Shown: positions 49,746 through 58,611, numbered from the stretch's first letter. The stretch is DNA of 61,323 nt from JAWBSP01 sp964632175 (GCA_964632175.1 CAZWBJ010000005.1:1-61323); one strand, 5' to 3'. Notes: a model not told the origin generated them from the letters alone. Made by a program: numbers and translations.

Positions 49746-50473
49746 TTTCCCCCCCTCCCGGAGACCGAGCAGACGGGGCAACCTGCTCTCCTCTCCACCT
49801 TCACCTCCTCAAAATGCATGCTCTCTCCGTCGAGAATCAGGAGCCTGCCTATGAGGGGTTCCCCCAGACCTGTCAGTAGCTTGATGGTCTCCATGGCCTC
49901 CAAGCAACCCACCAGACCAGCAGTGGCTCCCAAAACAGGCGTGTTTTTCTTCTCAGGCGGGGGGCGAGGGAAGATGCACCGGAGGCAGGGTCCTCGGCTA
50001 GGGAGGATGGTGGTGACTTGCCCTAGAAATCCCTCCACCGCACCATGGACGAAGGGCTTGTGAGAACGCAAGCAGACCTCGTTAAGGAGGTATCTCGCGG
50101 CGTAGTTGTCGGTCCCGTCTACAACGATATCCACCTTTTCCACCAGTTTCACCAGATTCCTAGCTGTTATTTCCTCCTTCCTGGTCTCCACCACCAGCTG
50201 CGGGTTTAGGGCCAGCAATTTCTCGCCCGCGGACTCCGTCTTGGGTTTGCCCACATCCCGATCCCAGTGGAGCACCTGCCGGTTCAGGTTGCTGGGCTCG
50301 ACTCTCTGTGGATCCACAAGCACGAGGCTTCCCACCCCAGCCGCTGCCAGGTAAAGGGAGGCGGAGCAGCCGAGACCTCCCAAGCCCACCACGAGCACAC
50401 GCGACCGCTCCAGCCTGCGCTGACCCTCCCGTCCGAAGCCCCTTATGGTCATCTGTCTTTGGTAACGCTCCAT
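49742..50473 (-). CDS. moeB: MoeB/ThiF-type adenylyltransferase
   Basis: 243 residues. The N-terminus is YQRQMTIRGFGREGQRRL, the ATP-binding loop VLVVGLGGLGCSASLYLAAAGVG, with NLNRQVLHWDRDVGKPK, VDGTDNYAARYLLNE and a CxxC pair at each end of the zinc site (CLRCIF, CPVC). It adenylates the C-terminal Gly of MoaD or ThiS. Its start abuts the moaD stop, so the pair acts together in molybdo/tungstopterin synthesis. Both partners are intact although neighbouring enzymes are broken. Confidence 0.92.
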   Translation of the reverse strand: MERYQRQMTIRGFGREGQRRLERSRVLVVGLGGLGCSASLYLAAAGVGSLVLVDPQRVEPSNLNRQVLHWDRDVGKPKTESAGEKLLALNPQLVVETRKEEITARNLVKLVEKVDIVVDGTDNYAARYLLNEVCLRSHKPFVHGAVEGFLGQVTTILPSRGPCLRCIFPRPPPEKKNTPVLGATAGLVGCLEAMETIKLLTGLGEPLIGRLLILDGESMHFEEVKVERRAGCPVCSVSGRGGK

Positions 50474-50743
50474 CTAGCCACCAGCCACCGGAGAGAAGAT
50501 GGCCACGGTGTCTCCGTCCCTGAGCTGGGTCTCCACCTCCTCTTGTTCTAGGATGGAGCGGTGATTCACGAAGATGCTCACGTACTTCCTGAGCCTCCCA
50601 CCCTCGAAGAGGAGGTTTTTGAGCCTTCCGCATTCCTCGGCTAGTTTCTCGAGCAGCTCCCCCACGTTTTTAGCGTCCACCGATATCTCACTCACGCCCG
50701 CCGCCTCCCTGAACTCGCCGAACAGCCTAACCCTAACAGGCAT
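50474..50743 (-). CDS. moaD: MoaD-type ubiquitin-like sulfur carrier
   Basis: 89 residues from MPVRVRLFGEFREAAGVSEI to the Gly-Gly terminus IFSPVAGG, with the MoaD beta-grasp pattern (NVGELLEKLAEE, DGDTVAIFSP). The diglycine is required for thiocarboxylation and sulfur transfer to the pterin cofactor. The ATG at 50743 lies inside the tail of the truncated aldehyde oxidoreductase gene, so the deletion junction brought the two together. Confidence 0.9.
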   Translation of the reverse strand: MPVRVRLFGEFREAAGVSEISVDAKNVGELLEKLAEECGRLKNLLFEGGRLRKYVSIFVNHRSILEQEEVETQLRDGDTVAIFSPVAGG

Positions 50744-51056
50744 TGGTTTGCGTGAGGTGCGATTCTCCCCAGCCATCCGTCAGCGGGGACTTGGCGGCCA
50801 CCGTGAAGCGACTGGAGGTGGGCACGAAGGTTCCCGTGAGGGGCCCGGTCATGAACACTAGGGGGTTTTGGGGATCCAGCGGATCCACCCGGGGGTTCAC
50901 CTCCTCGCAGACGAACTTGGTGGCCAGCCCAGCCCTACCGATGAACTCCTCCACCTCTTGGAGGGTGAGTTCTTCCTCCCTCACTCCGCTGGTCGAGAGA
51001 TTAATTCTTAGAGTCTTCCCGGCATATCCCCCTACCTCTTTCCCTTCTATCTTCAT
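50733..51056 (-). pseudogene. Truncated aldehyde:ferredoxin oxidoreductase (N-terminal ~98 residues)
   Basis: Starts MKIEGKEVGGYAGKTLRINLS and carries AOR N-domain motifs EEFIGRAGLATKF, NPRVDPLDPQNPLVFMTGPLTGT and PTSSRFTVAAKSPLTDGWGES. Intact AORs are about 600 residues. Here similarity ends exactly at GWGES (normally followed by a Ser-Gly-Gly run) and a 7-residue tail leads to a stop in moaD. An internal deletion of roughly 1.5 kb is inferred. It lies 9 bp after the class II aldolase gene. Confidence 0.88.
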
Positions 51057-51064
51057 TTTGTGCC

Positions 51065-51718
51065 TTACTTCCAGAAGAGTTTCTTGAAGAGCTCAATATT
51101 CTCCTCGGGAATAGGTTTTGGCTTCCTCCCTAGAAGATTGGAAAAAATTATAATTTTTGAAACATCCTCGGCAAGCTCCACTACTGCTCTCGCCTCCAGC
51201 AGATCGTATCCTATCCCCACGACCCCGTGGTTCTCCAAGATGATAAGTTTCGGGCCCCTCTTCGCCGCCTCCTCCACGGCGTTAGCAAGCTTGTCCGTCC
51301 CGGGGAAGAGGAAGGGGAGCACCTCTGGTTTCCCGAGGAGGATGCAAGCCTCTCCAGTAACGGGTTCGAGGGAAAGGCCGGCCGAGACGAGGGCTAGGGT
51401 GAGGGGGTTGTGGGCATGGATGACGGCGTTCGCTTCGGGCCTGACCCGGTAGACGCACGCATGCATGAGCTTCTCAACAGAGGGCTTCAGGACTCCCTCC
51501 ACTAGGTTGCCCTCCAGATCGAGCTTCACGAGATCTTCTGTTTTGAGCTCAGACTTGCAGAGCTGGCTAGGAGTTATCCAAAACTCCTTCCCGCCTGGGA
51601 TCCTTGCGCTGATGTTTCCACCTATAGCCGTGATGAGACCCTTCTCATACAGCACCCTACTCGTCTTCACTATCTCCTCCTTCAGCTTCTCTTCACTGTA
51701 GAGCTCTGGGGCTTTCAA
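51065..51718 (-). CDS. Class II aldolase (fuculose/rhamnulose-1-phosphate type)
   Basis: 217 residues. GLITAIGGNISARIPGGKEFWITPS at the N-terminus, the Zn ligands in VIHAHNPLTLAL and ILENHGVVGIG, and a catalytic Glu region VEKLMHACVYR are characteristic. It cleaves ketose-1-phosphates to DHAP and a small aldehyde. Its start overlaps the corrinoid-protein stop by 4 bp, directly linking sugar cleavage to corrinoid methyl transfer. Confidence 0.9.
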   Translation of the reverse strand: MKAPELYSEEKLKEEIVKTSRVLYEKGLITAIGGNISARIPGGKEFWITPSQLCKSELKTEDLVKLDLEGNLVEGVLKPSVEKLMHACVYRVRPEANAVIHAHNPLTLALVSAGLSLEPVTGEACILLGKPEVLPFLFPGTDKLANAVEEAAKRGPKLIILENHGVVGIGYDLLEARAVVELAEDVSKIIIFSNLLGRKPKPIPEENIELFKKLFWK

Positions 51719-52344
51719 TCTTTCGGGAACCAGCCCTTCAGGATCTCCACACCCTTGACGGCGTCGTTGACGGCAGCGTCCGCGCCCAGCTTTTTCCCCA
51801 GCTCCTCGGTGAGGGGCGCGCCCCCGAGGATGACCTTGACCTTTTGTCTCAGCCCCCTCTTTTCCAACAGCTCCACGGTCTGGCGCATGGTTGGGAGGGC
51901 AGGGGTGATGAGACAGGAGAGGCCCAGAACCGCCGCTCCCTCTCTTTCCACCGCCTCCACGAACCTCTCCGGTGGGACGTCCACCCCCAGATCTATAACC
52001 TCGAAACCGGAGGCCCGCGCGAGCATGGCGAAGATGTTTTTCCCGATGTCGTGTATATCCCCCTGCACGGTTCCCAGCACGAGCTTAGCCCTCGCCCCTC
52101 CTTCCCCCTTCTCTAGGTAGGGCTGCAGGACCTCCATTCCCTCCTTCATGGTGTCTCCGGCGATCATGAGCTCGGGGAGGAAATACTCCCCCCTCTCGTA
52201 CCTCCTGCCTACCTCTTCCATCCCTTTTCTCATCGCTTCCACCACCTCCATCGGTTTGTGCCCCTGTTTTAGGGCCTCCTCGCAGAGCTTCCGTATAGTG
52301 TCAAATTTGAGCTCGGCGACGGCGACGGTTATCTCTTCCAACAT
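51715..52344 (-). CDS. Corrinoid-binding methyltransferase protein (MtaC/MtbC-like)
   Basis: 209 residues. An N-terminal helical cap domain (about 1-85) is followed by the B12-binding Rossmann domain with GDIHDIGKN; the His that ligates cobalt is H98 from the ATG. VIDLGVDVPPERFV and VILGGAPLTEELGKKLGAD are also canonical. It accepts methyl from an MtaB-type protein. The ATG at 52344 is preferred over the TTG before it. Divergent from gatE with only 39 bp between start codons. Confidence 0.93.
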   Translation of the reverse strand: MLEEITVAVAELKFDTIRKLCEEALKQGHKPMEVVEAMRKGMEEVGRRYERGEYFLPELMIAGDTMKEGMEVLQPYLEKGEGGARAKLVLGTVQGDIHDIGKNIFAMLARASGFEVIDLGVDVPPERFVEAVEREGAAVLGLSCLITPALPTMRQTVELLEKRGLRQKVKVILGGAPLTEELGKKLGADAAVNDAVKGVEILKGWFPKD

Positions 52345-52383
52345 CAAATCTTAGCTTGTAAATTAAGGGGTTTTGAGAAATGG

Positions 52384-54243
52384 ATGGATTATCAAAAACT
52401 GGGCTTGCGGGTGGGGTTTGAGATTCATCAGGAACTTGACACCCACAAGCTCTTCTGCTCCTGTCAGTCCACGCTTGAGGAGGAGATCCCGTCACGGACC
52501 GTGAGAAGAAGGCTCAGGCCTACCCAAAGCGAACTCGGCGAGGTTGACAGGGCAGCGATGGCGGAGGCCCTGAAGGGGAAGGATTTCCTGTATCAAATTC
52601 CAGAAGATGTCTGTCTGGTGGAGCTGGACGAGGAGCCACCGCATCCCCTGAACTTGGAGGCCCTGGAAACGGCCTTGAGGGTTGCCCTGGCGCTCAGGGC
52701 GGAGCCAGTGGACGAAATTCACGTCATGAGAAAGATAGTCATCGACGGGAGCAACACCACGGGCTTCCAGAGGACGGCCCTGGTGGCCACGGGGGGGGTG
52801 GTGGAGTTTGAGGGCCTCAAGTTCACCATACCCACCATCTGCCTGGAGGAGGATGCCGCGAGAAAGATGGGGGAGACCGACCGGGAGGTGGTCTACAGGC
52901 TGGACAGGCTCGGAATTCCCCTCATCGAGCTGGCCACGGGGGCGGATTTCTCCCACCCCCAGCAGGCAAGCAAGGCCGCTCTTTACCTAGGGCAAGTGCT
53001 GAGGATGACGGGAAAGGTCAAGCGCGGGATCGGAACCATCAGGCAGGATATAAATATCTCCATAGCTGGGGGCGCGAGGCAGGAAATAAAAGGGGTGCAG
53101 AAGCTCGAGCTCATCTCAACCGTGATCGAACGGGAGGTTCAGAGGCAGCTCGCGCTTCTAGAAATTAGGGAGGAACTCAGGAGAAGAGGAGCCAAGGTGG
53201 GTGAGAGAAAGGAAGTGAGCGATCTCTTCCTACACACCAACTGCAAGTTGCTGAGGAGGACCTTGGAAGGGGGCGGTGTGGTTCTGGGTATGAGGCTGGT
53301 GGGATACAAAGGTCTCCTCGGTCGGGAGGTGCAGCCCGGGAGGAGATTTGGAGCCGAGCTCTCGGATCATGCGAAGGCATGCGGGGTGGGGGGCATCCTG
53401 CATTCGGACGAGCTACCGGGCTACGGGATTTCTGTGGAGGAGGTGGAGAGGGTCAGGGAGGTTCTGGGGCTGGGGGAGCTGGATGCCTTCGTGCTGGTGG
53501 CTGGGGAAAGGGAAAAAGCGGAGGCGGCGCTGGAGGCGGTGGCGAAGAGGGCGGCTCAGGCAATGGTGGGAATTCCAGAGGAGACGAGAAGAGCCCTGCC
53601 GGATGGAAACACCGAGTACATGCGCCCCCTGCCTGGTGCGGGCAGAATGTATCCGGAGACGGATATTCCCCCCATCCCCATCGACAAGGAGTGGCTGAAA
53701 AAATTGCCCGTCCCCGAGAGACCCGAGGAAAGGGTGGAGAGGCTGATGGCGTTGGGGCTCGGGAGGGAAATGGCTTGGAGGCTGGCTCTCTCCGAGCGGC
53801 TGGGGCTCTTTGAGGAGCTCTGCCGGGTGGCCGACCCAAAGTTGGTGGCTTTCACCCTTGAGGAAACCTTGGTGAGCCTGAAAAGGGAGGGGTGCGAGGT
53901 GGAGAAGCTCGGCAAGGAGGTTTTCGTGGAGCTTTTCTCCATGCTGAGGGAGGGCGTCGCCAAGGAGGCCATTCCCGACCTTTTGAGGCTGGTGTGCGGG
54001 GGCCTCAGCGTCCGGCAGGCGGCAGGAAGGTTGGGTCTCAGACCCATGGAAAAAGATGAGCTCAGGGCTCTCGTGCGTCAGGTAATTCAAGAAAGGGAAA
54101 GCTTCGTCAGGGAAAGAAGAGAGGCTGCCCTGAAGCCTCTGATGGGAGTGGTGATGGAAAGGGTGAGGGGAAAGATCGATGGGAAAATCGTCTTTGAGGT
54201 GCTTCAGGAAGAGCTGAAAGATTTTCTCTCTCGCACGGGTTAA
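52384..54243 (+). CDS. gatE: Glu-tRNA(Gln) amidotransferase subunit E
   Basis: 619 residues, archaea-specific. LGLRVGFEIHQELDTHKLFCSC, HVMRKIVIDGSNTTGFQRTALVATGG, GTIRQDINISIAGGARQEIKGVQ and the YMRPLPGAGRMYPETDIPP motif are all GatE hallmarks, followed by the helical and tail YqeY-like domains. With GatD it converts Glu-tRNA(Gln) to Gln-tRNA(Gln). Its start shares a short promoter region with the divergent corrinoid gene. Confidence 0.97.
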   Translation: MDYQKLGLRVGFEIHQELDTHKLFCSCQSTLEEEIPSRTVRRRLRPTQSELGEVDRAAMAEALKGKDFLYQIPEDVCLVELDEEPPHPLNLEALETALRVALALRAEPVDEIHVMRKIVIDGSNTTGFQRTALVATGGVVEFEGLKFTIPTICLEEDAARKMGETDREVVYRLDRLGIPLIELATGADFSHPQQASKAALYLGQVLRMTGKVKRGIGTIRQDINISIAGGARQEIKGVQKLELISTVIEREVQRQLALLEIREELRRRGAKVGERKEVSDLFLHTNCKLLRRTLEGGGVVLGMRLVGYKGLLGREVQPGRRFGAELSDHAKACGVGGILHSDELPGYGISVEEVERVREVLGLGELDAFVLVAGEREKAEAALEAVAKRAAQAMVGIPEETRRALPDGNTEYMRPLPGAGRMYPETDIPPIPIDKEWLKKLPVPERPEERVERLMALGLGREMAWRLALSERLGLFEELCRVADPKLVAFTLEETLVSLKREGCEVEKLGKEVFVELFSMLREGVAKEAIPDLLRLVCGGLSVRQAAGRLGLRPMEKDELRALVRQVIQERESFVRERREAALKPLMGVVMERVRGKIDGKIVFEVLQEELKDFLSRTG

Positions 54244-54274
54244 GTCCCCGCTCAACCGCGTTTCGTGGATGGGT

Positions 54275-55216
54275 TTAGACCAGCCCCCCGGCCGCCACAG
54301 CCACCGCACCGTACAGAACCACGTCCTCGCCGAGCGGGGTGATGGTGACTTTCGGTGCCCTGTTCAGGAGATACTCTTTCATGTGCCGCTTGATGGGTCC
54401 CATCACGAGTTCCTTGTTTTCGAACACCACACTCCCACCCAAGCTGACCAGAGAGGGGTCATAGGCGTTAACAGCATTGGCCACCCCCATGGCGTTCATC
54501 CTTCCTATCTCCTCCACCATTCGCCTGCAGAACTCGTCGCCCTTCCGGCACCCCTCAAACACGTCCTTAGCGGTTATCCTCTGGGGATCCCCCAGCTTCC
54601 CAAGCCAGCCTCGTTCGAACCCCCCGAGTTGGGAGAGCCTCATCCTCACGTAATTTGGAATGTTCCTCCCCGAGCAGTAGGCCTCCCAGTGGCCCCTCGC
54701 TCCGCATCCGCACGGGAGTCTTCCCTCCAGATCGATCACGGTGTGCCCGATCTCGTGAGCGTTCCCGTCCTTCCCCATCAGCACATGCCCGTCCACCACC
54801 ACGCCCGCCCCTATCCCCGTGCTTATGCTTATGTAGACGAGGTTGTCGAGACCCTTTCCAGCGCCGGACTTCCACTCTCCGATGGACCCCGCCACGCAGT
54901 CGTTCACCAAGATCACCTTGACTCCCAGCTCCTCTTGCACGGGCCTCACAAGCGGGATGAAGGAGAAGCCAAGATTGGGGGAGTTCACGACGGCGCCCCT
55001 CTTCAGGTCCAGCGGTCCAGCGGAGGCTATCCCCACCCCTTCCAACTTCACCGAGTGCCCTTTCAGCAAGGAGCGGATCATCTCCACGATCTGGGCGGCG
55101 ATCGCATCCCGGCTCTCCCTCGCGGTGGGTTCCTTTTTTCTCGCCAGAAACTTTCCGTCCCTGCTCAGGACGCATCTCACGTAGGTGGCCCCCAAGTCGA
55201 CCCCCGCTATCAGCAT
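54275..55216 (-). CDS. ROK-family glucokinase
   Basis: 313 residues. AGVDLGATYVRCVLSRDG forms the phosphate-binding loop and GVGIASAGPLD follows. The ROK signature HEIGHTVIDLEGRLPCGCGARGHWEAYCSGR with its structural zinc is intact, and VSLGGSVV closes the ATP site. It phosphorylates glucose or a related hexose. The gene diverges from galT with 30 bp between starts, so the two may form a small hexose/galactose-use unit. Confidence 0.92.
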   Translation of the reverse strand: MLIAGVDLGATYVRCVLSRDGKFLARKKEPTARESRDAIAAQIVEMIRSLLKGHSVKLEGVGIASAGPLDLKRGAVVNSPNLGFSFIPLVRPVQEELGVKVILVNDCVAGSIGEWKSGAGKGLDNLVYISISTGIGAGVVVDGHVLMGKDGNAHEIGHTVIDLEGRLPCGCGARGHWEAYCSGRNIPNYVRMRLSQLGGFERGWLGKLGDPQRITAKDVFEGCRKGDEFCRRMVEEIGRMNAMGVANAVNAYDPSLVSLGGSVVFENKELVMGPIKRHMKEYLLNRAPKVTITPLGEDVVLYGAVAVAAGGLV

Positions 55217-55246
55217 CTAATAATTCTCGCCTTATTTTACACTACA

Positions 55247-56203
55247 ATGGAGCTGCGCTGGGATCCCCTTCGGGGAGAATGGATAATCGTCTCCGGCAAG
55301 AGGGGGGAAAGGCCCACGCTTAAAGTTCCCAAGTGCCCCTTCTGCCCGGGCTCGGAAGAGGTTCCGGATGCCAATTGGAGGGTGAAGGTCCTCCCCAACA
55401 GATTCCCCACCCTCTCCCCCGAGGCCCCCCTTCCACCACCGCGTGATTTTTACCGCACCGGTTCCGCTAGGGGCGTTTGCGAGGTGCTGCTTTACACACC
55501 AGACCATCACTCGACCCTGACTCAGCTGCCCGTGGATCACATCAAGGAGCTTGTCGATCTCTGGGCCCACCGATATGAAGAGCTGAGCAAGCTGGACTTC
55601 GTGAAGTACATCTTCATCTTTGAGAACAAGGGGAGAGAAATCGGGGTGACTCTGGATCACCCCCACGGACAGCTTTACGCCTTCCCCTTTATTCCCCCCG
55701 TCATCGAGCGGGAACTGGAGAACTCCCGTGCGTACGCCGGGAGGGGGGGTGGATGCCTTCTGTGCGACATTTGGAGGAGGGAGAAGGAGGAGGGTGTGAG
55801 GGTGGTTGACGAGAATGAGCACTTCCTCACCTTCCTTCCCTTCTTCGCCAGGCTGCCTTACGGGGTTCACCTCTACCCCAAGCGTCACGTCCAGGCCCTG
55901 CACGAGCTGGGGGAGGAAGAGAGGTTTGCCCTGGCCGATGCGCTCAAGGAGATCCTGACCAAGTTCGACAACCTCTTCGGCTTCAGCTTCCCGTACATGA
56001 TGGTTCTCCACCAGAGGCCGACGGATGGCGATTACCCCTACTACCACTTCCACATCGAATTCTACCCACCCTACAGGGAGAGGGACAAGCTGAAGTTCTT
56101 CGCCAGCGTGGAGACGGGGTCAGGAGCCATCACCTTTGACTACTCACCCGAGGAGAAGGCGGCCGAACTCAGGAGTGCGAGGGGTTACAGGAAGACATCT
56201 TAA
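55247..56203 (+). CDS. galT: Galactose-1-phosphate uridylyltransferase
   Basis: 318 residues from MELRWDPLRGEWIIVSGKRGERP. Zn-binding CPFC (30-33) and CLLC pairs, FENKGREIGVTLDHPHGQLYAFP with the catalytic HPH (138-140), and YYHFHIEFYPP complete GalT. It exchanges UMP between UDP-glucose and galactose-1-P. A longer upstream extension of the frame is antisense to the ROK gene, so the ATG at 55247 is used. Confidence 0.95.
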   Translation: MELRWDPLRGEWIIVSGKRGERPTLKVPKCPFCPGSEEVPDANWRVKVLPNRFPTLSPEAPLPPPRDFYRTGSARGVCEVLLYTPDHHSTLTQLPVDHIKELVDLWAHRYEELSKLDFVKYIFIFENKGREIGVTLDHPHGQLYAFPFIPPVIERELENSRAYAGRGGGCLLCDIWRREKEEGVRVVDENEHFLTFLPFFARLPYGVHLYPKRHVQALHELGEEERFALADALKEILTKFDNLFGFSFPYMMVLHQRPTDGDYPYYHFHIEFYPPYRERDKLKFFASVETGSGAITFDYSPEEKAAELRSARGYRKTS

Positions 56204-56266
56204 GCAAAAGCAGGGAAAGGGACACGGTAGTCGGTGTGAGTAAAAACTTCCCCATCTCATCGAGAG

Positions 56267-57130
56267 ATGCCAGATCTTAACCTTCTCAGCATACCAGTGC
56301 TCCTCCTAGTTGGGCTGGGTCTCCAGAGAGTGCGCGGATCCAAGAGAGTGCTTGAAACTTTCGTCATCTTCCTCACCTATCCTGTTCTCATGCTGACCGA
56401 GGCCATGAGACTCGAGCTCAGGCTGGCTTCCGTCTCCCTTTTCTCCTTAGTTTACCTCTCCGGCTGCTTTCTCTGGAGCCGGCTGACCTCGAAGGGGCTC
56501 TCCAAGGCTGAGACCAAGACAGTGGTTTTCAACTCCACTTTTCTCAACTCTCTCTTCCTACCTTTCCCCCTCATCTACGCCTTCTACGGGGATCTCTCGG
56601 CCGCCGTCCTCTTCAGCCTTCCCGTGATGGTGATTCACAACACCCTCGGTCTCCTGTACCTCTCCACCGGCGGAGGCAGGAAAACGCTCAAAAAGGTGGT
56701 GGGCTTTCCCCCCCTTTTGGCCTTTCTCTTCGGTCTGGTCCTGCACCCCCTCGACTGGAGCGGGAGATCCTTTGAGATGCTGCACGGGTTCGGGAAGCTC
56801 ACCGTTTACCTCAGTCTCCTGCTCGTGGGTCTCTATCTCCCCCTCTCCCGACGCTCTCTTTTCTTCTTTTCCAGCCGCGTGACCCGGACGATCTTCCTCA
56901 ACCGGATGGTCTTCTCCCCCCTCTTCGTTCTGGCCTTCCTGCCGTTTTTCTCGGATCAGCTCCAGCGTCACACTCTGCTAATAAACTCTTTGATGCCCCC
57001 GGCCATCACCAACGCGGTCCTCATCTCCAGCTTTGGTCTCGACACCGAGTCCACCTCCCAGAGTCTCTTCCTACCCACCTTCCTCAGCCTCGGGGCGGTG
57101 CTCGCTTTGAGGGCGCTCGGCTTTCTCTGA
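56267..57130 (+). CDS. AEC-type membrane transporter
   Basis: 287 residues, about ten transmembrane helices. An NSTFLNSLFLPFPLIYAFYGDLSAA segment and the C-terminal NSLMPPAITNAVLISSFGLDTESTSQ match the auxin-efflux-carrier (AEC) family patterns. The substrate cannot be told. Convergent with the pcn gene. Confidence 0.65.
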   Translation: MPDLNLLSIPVLLLVGLGLQRVRGSKRVLETFVIFLTYPVLMLTEAMRLELRLASVSLFSLVYLSGCFLWSRLTSKGLSKAETKTVVFNSTFLNSLFLPFPLIYAFYGDLSAAVLFSLPVMVIHNTLGLLYLSTGGGRKTLKKVVGFPPLLAFLFGLVLHPLDWSGRSFEMLHGFGKLTVYLSLLLVGLYLPLSRRSLFFFSSRVTRTIFLNRMVFSPLFVLAFLPFFSDQLQRHTLLINSLMPPAITNAVLISSFGLDTESTSQSLFLPTFLSLGAVLALRALGFL

Positions 57131-57188
57131 GCCCCTCCCATTCAACCGATAAAAACTGGAAACTGTTGCTTTCCCGCTTTTGTAAGCG

Positions 57189-57971
57189 CTACTCGGTCTC
57201 CAAGCGGGGCGCTAGGATGAAGACGAGAGAGCCCTCCTTTTTCTCCTTCTTCTCCCCCACGGCGAGTTCCAACCTGATGGGCATGTCCTGTCCCATCCTC
57301 ACCCTCACCCAGTCGTCAGGGTCCGCGGCTTTCAGGATGTTGCTCAGGTACTCGATGGCAAAGGTGGCCCTGACCGCTGGCGGGGATTCTCCGAGTTCGA
57401 TGACCTTCTCCTTTCCCCCTTTCTCCTCCTTTATGAGAACCTCTGAGCTTCCCTTCTCACCCTTTGCCGAGAGCGTCAATCCATTGGGCTCCAACTGGAA
57501 CCTCACGCTGTCCCCCACTAGCTGGGCATCCTTCAGTCCCTCTTCTAGGACGTCGGCACGGACGTCGAAGGCGGCGGGTAGCTCAAGCTTCCCAGGCTCT
57601 GGGACCTCCGGCTCGCTCACGTCTATCAGGGGGATGCCAAATTTCCTGGTCGAGACCCCCTTCAGGGTCAGGATCAGCCTGTTTTGTTCCTCGTCCAGCT
57701 CGAACCTTATCTCCTCGTCCCCCCTAGCCCTGGAGAGAAACTCGTCCAGCCTGCTCACGCTCAATCCCACTATCCTCTCTTCCTTCACCTTGTACTCTTC
57801 GAACATCTTAGCGGGAAACTCGAGCTGGACGAGAGAGACGTGGGTGGGGTCCATGGCCCTGAGCCTCACCCCTTCGGGCGTGAACCTGAAGGCCGCCTCC
57901 GCGATGAGGGAGGAGATGGCCGAAATGCAGCTCTTCCAGACCCTGCAGCTGGACATCCTCGCCGAGATCAT
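57189..57971 (-). CDS. pcn: DNA polymerase sliding clamp (PCNA)
   Basis: 260 residues, slightly longer than usual at the N-terminus. WKSCISAISSLIAEAAFRFTPEGVRLRAMDPTHVSLVQLEF is the classic PCNA start, and the C-terminus DMPIRLELAVGEKK ... LVFILAPRLE includes the PIP-pocket strand. It tethers DNA polymerases and other factors to DNA. Its ATG overlaps the stop of the OB-fold gene upstream (ATGA). Confidence 0.96.
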   Translation of the reverse strand: MISARMSSCRVWKSCISAISSLIAEAAFRFTPEGVRLRAMDPTHVSLVQLEFPAKMFEEYKVKEERIVGLSVSRLDEFLSRARGDEEIRFELDEEQNRLILTLKGVSTRKFGIPLIDVSEPEVPEPGKLELPAAFDVRADVLEEGLKDAQLVGDSVRFQLEPNGLTLSAKGEKGSSEVLIKEEKGGKEKVIELGESPPAVRATFAIEYLSNILKAADPDDWVRVRMGQDMPIRLELAVGEKKEKKEGSLVFILAPRLETE

Positions 57972-58303
57972 GTCAGACCCACCATCCTCCTCAGCTTCTC
58001 CATCTCCCTCCTCGCCTCCTGGTAAAGCGTTAGGTTCAGCCCATCCATCTTCTGCACGATTTCCGCCCTTATCTCCCTCCTCTCCCCCTGCAGGAGCGGG
58101 GTCCCGAAGATTCTTACCCTAGATCCCTCCCTTATCTCGGAGAGGAGCTCAGGGTCGTCGGCGAAAACCGTTATCCTCGCCCCATCCTCGTCCTCCAGCA
58201 CCACCTCAGTTTCCCTCTTCGCCACCACCTTCCCCAGAATTCTCACAAAGGTGTCCTCAGGCGTGATCTCGCCTATCCTCCTCTCCTTGGCCGGTACCCT
58301 CAA
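57968..58303 (-). CDS. Small OB-fold protein between TFS and PCNA
   Basis: 111 residues starting from a TTG that overlaps the TFS stop (RVPAKERRIGEITPEDTFVRILGKVVAK). The repeating strands VLEDEDGARITVFADDPELLSEIREGSRVRIFGTPLL form an OB fold like single-strand DNA-binding or RPA-type domains. A helical tail (LYQEARREMEKLRRM) follows. Its gene partners in transcription and replication suggest nucleic-acid binding, without a specific assignment. Confidence 0.8.
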   Translation of the reverse strand: MRVPAKERRIGEITPEDTFVRILGKVVAKRETEVVLEDEDGARITVFADDPELLSEIREGSRVRIFGTPLLQGERREIRAEIVQKMDGLNLTLYQEARREMEKLRRMVGLT

Positions 58304-58611
58304 GCGTACTCCCTCCAGGTCTTCCCGCACTTGGTGCACCTGTAAAACCTCGTGGGGGGCTCGTCGGCGCTCCTCGTCTGAAGGATCCACCAATAGGCCG
58401 TGGAATTCCCGCACGCCGGACAGGTGGCTCTGGTGGTGGGGAGGGGCTTTCTCTCCTCCTCTATCACGTCCACTCCCCTTTTCTCCTCCACCCTTTTCGT
58501 TAGGGTGTACTCCTCCGGTCTCTCCACCTTCTCCGAGTACCCGCAGTTCTCGCAAACGAGCAACCCCTCCTTCGGGAGGAGGAGGCTACCGCACTTGGAA
58601 CAGAACTTCAT
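58300..58611 (-). CDS. tfs: Transcription factor S (TFIIS-like)
   Basis: 103 residues. The N-terminal ribbon is MKFCSKCGSLLLPKEGLLVCENCGY. The C-terminal ribbon is CPACGNSTAYWWILQTRSADEPPTRFYRCTKCGKTWREY, with the acidic pair in the RSADEPPT loop that enters the polymerase secondary channel. It stimulates RNA cleavage by backtracked polymerase. Coupled to NUDIX upstream and the OB protein downstream. Confidence 0.95.
   Translation of the reverse strand: MKFCSKCGSLLLPKEGLLVCENCGYSEKVERPEEYTLTKRVEEKRGVDVIEEERKPLPTTRATCPACGNSTAYWWILQTRSADEPPTRFYRCTKCGKTWREYA

Noticed and set aside
54269..55246. N-terminal extension of galT
   Set aside because: It is antisense to the ROK kinase gene and GalT similarity begins exactly at the ATG at 55247.
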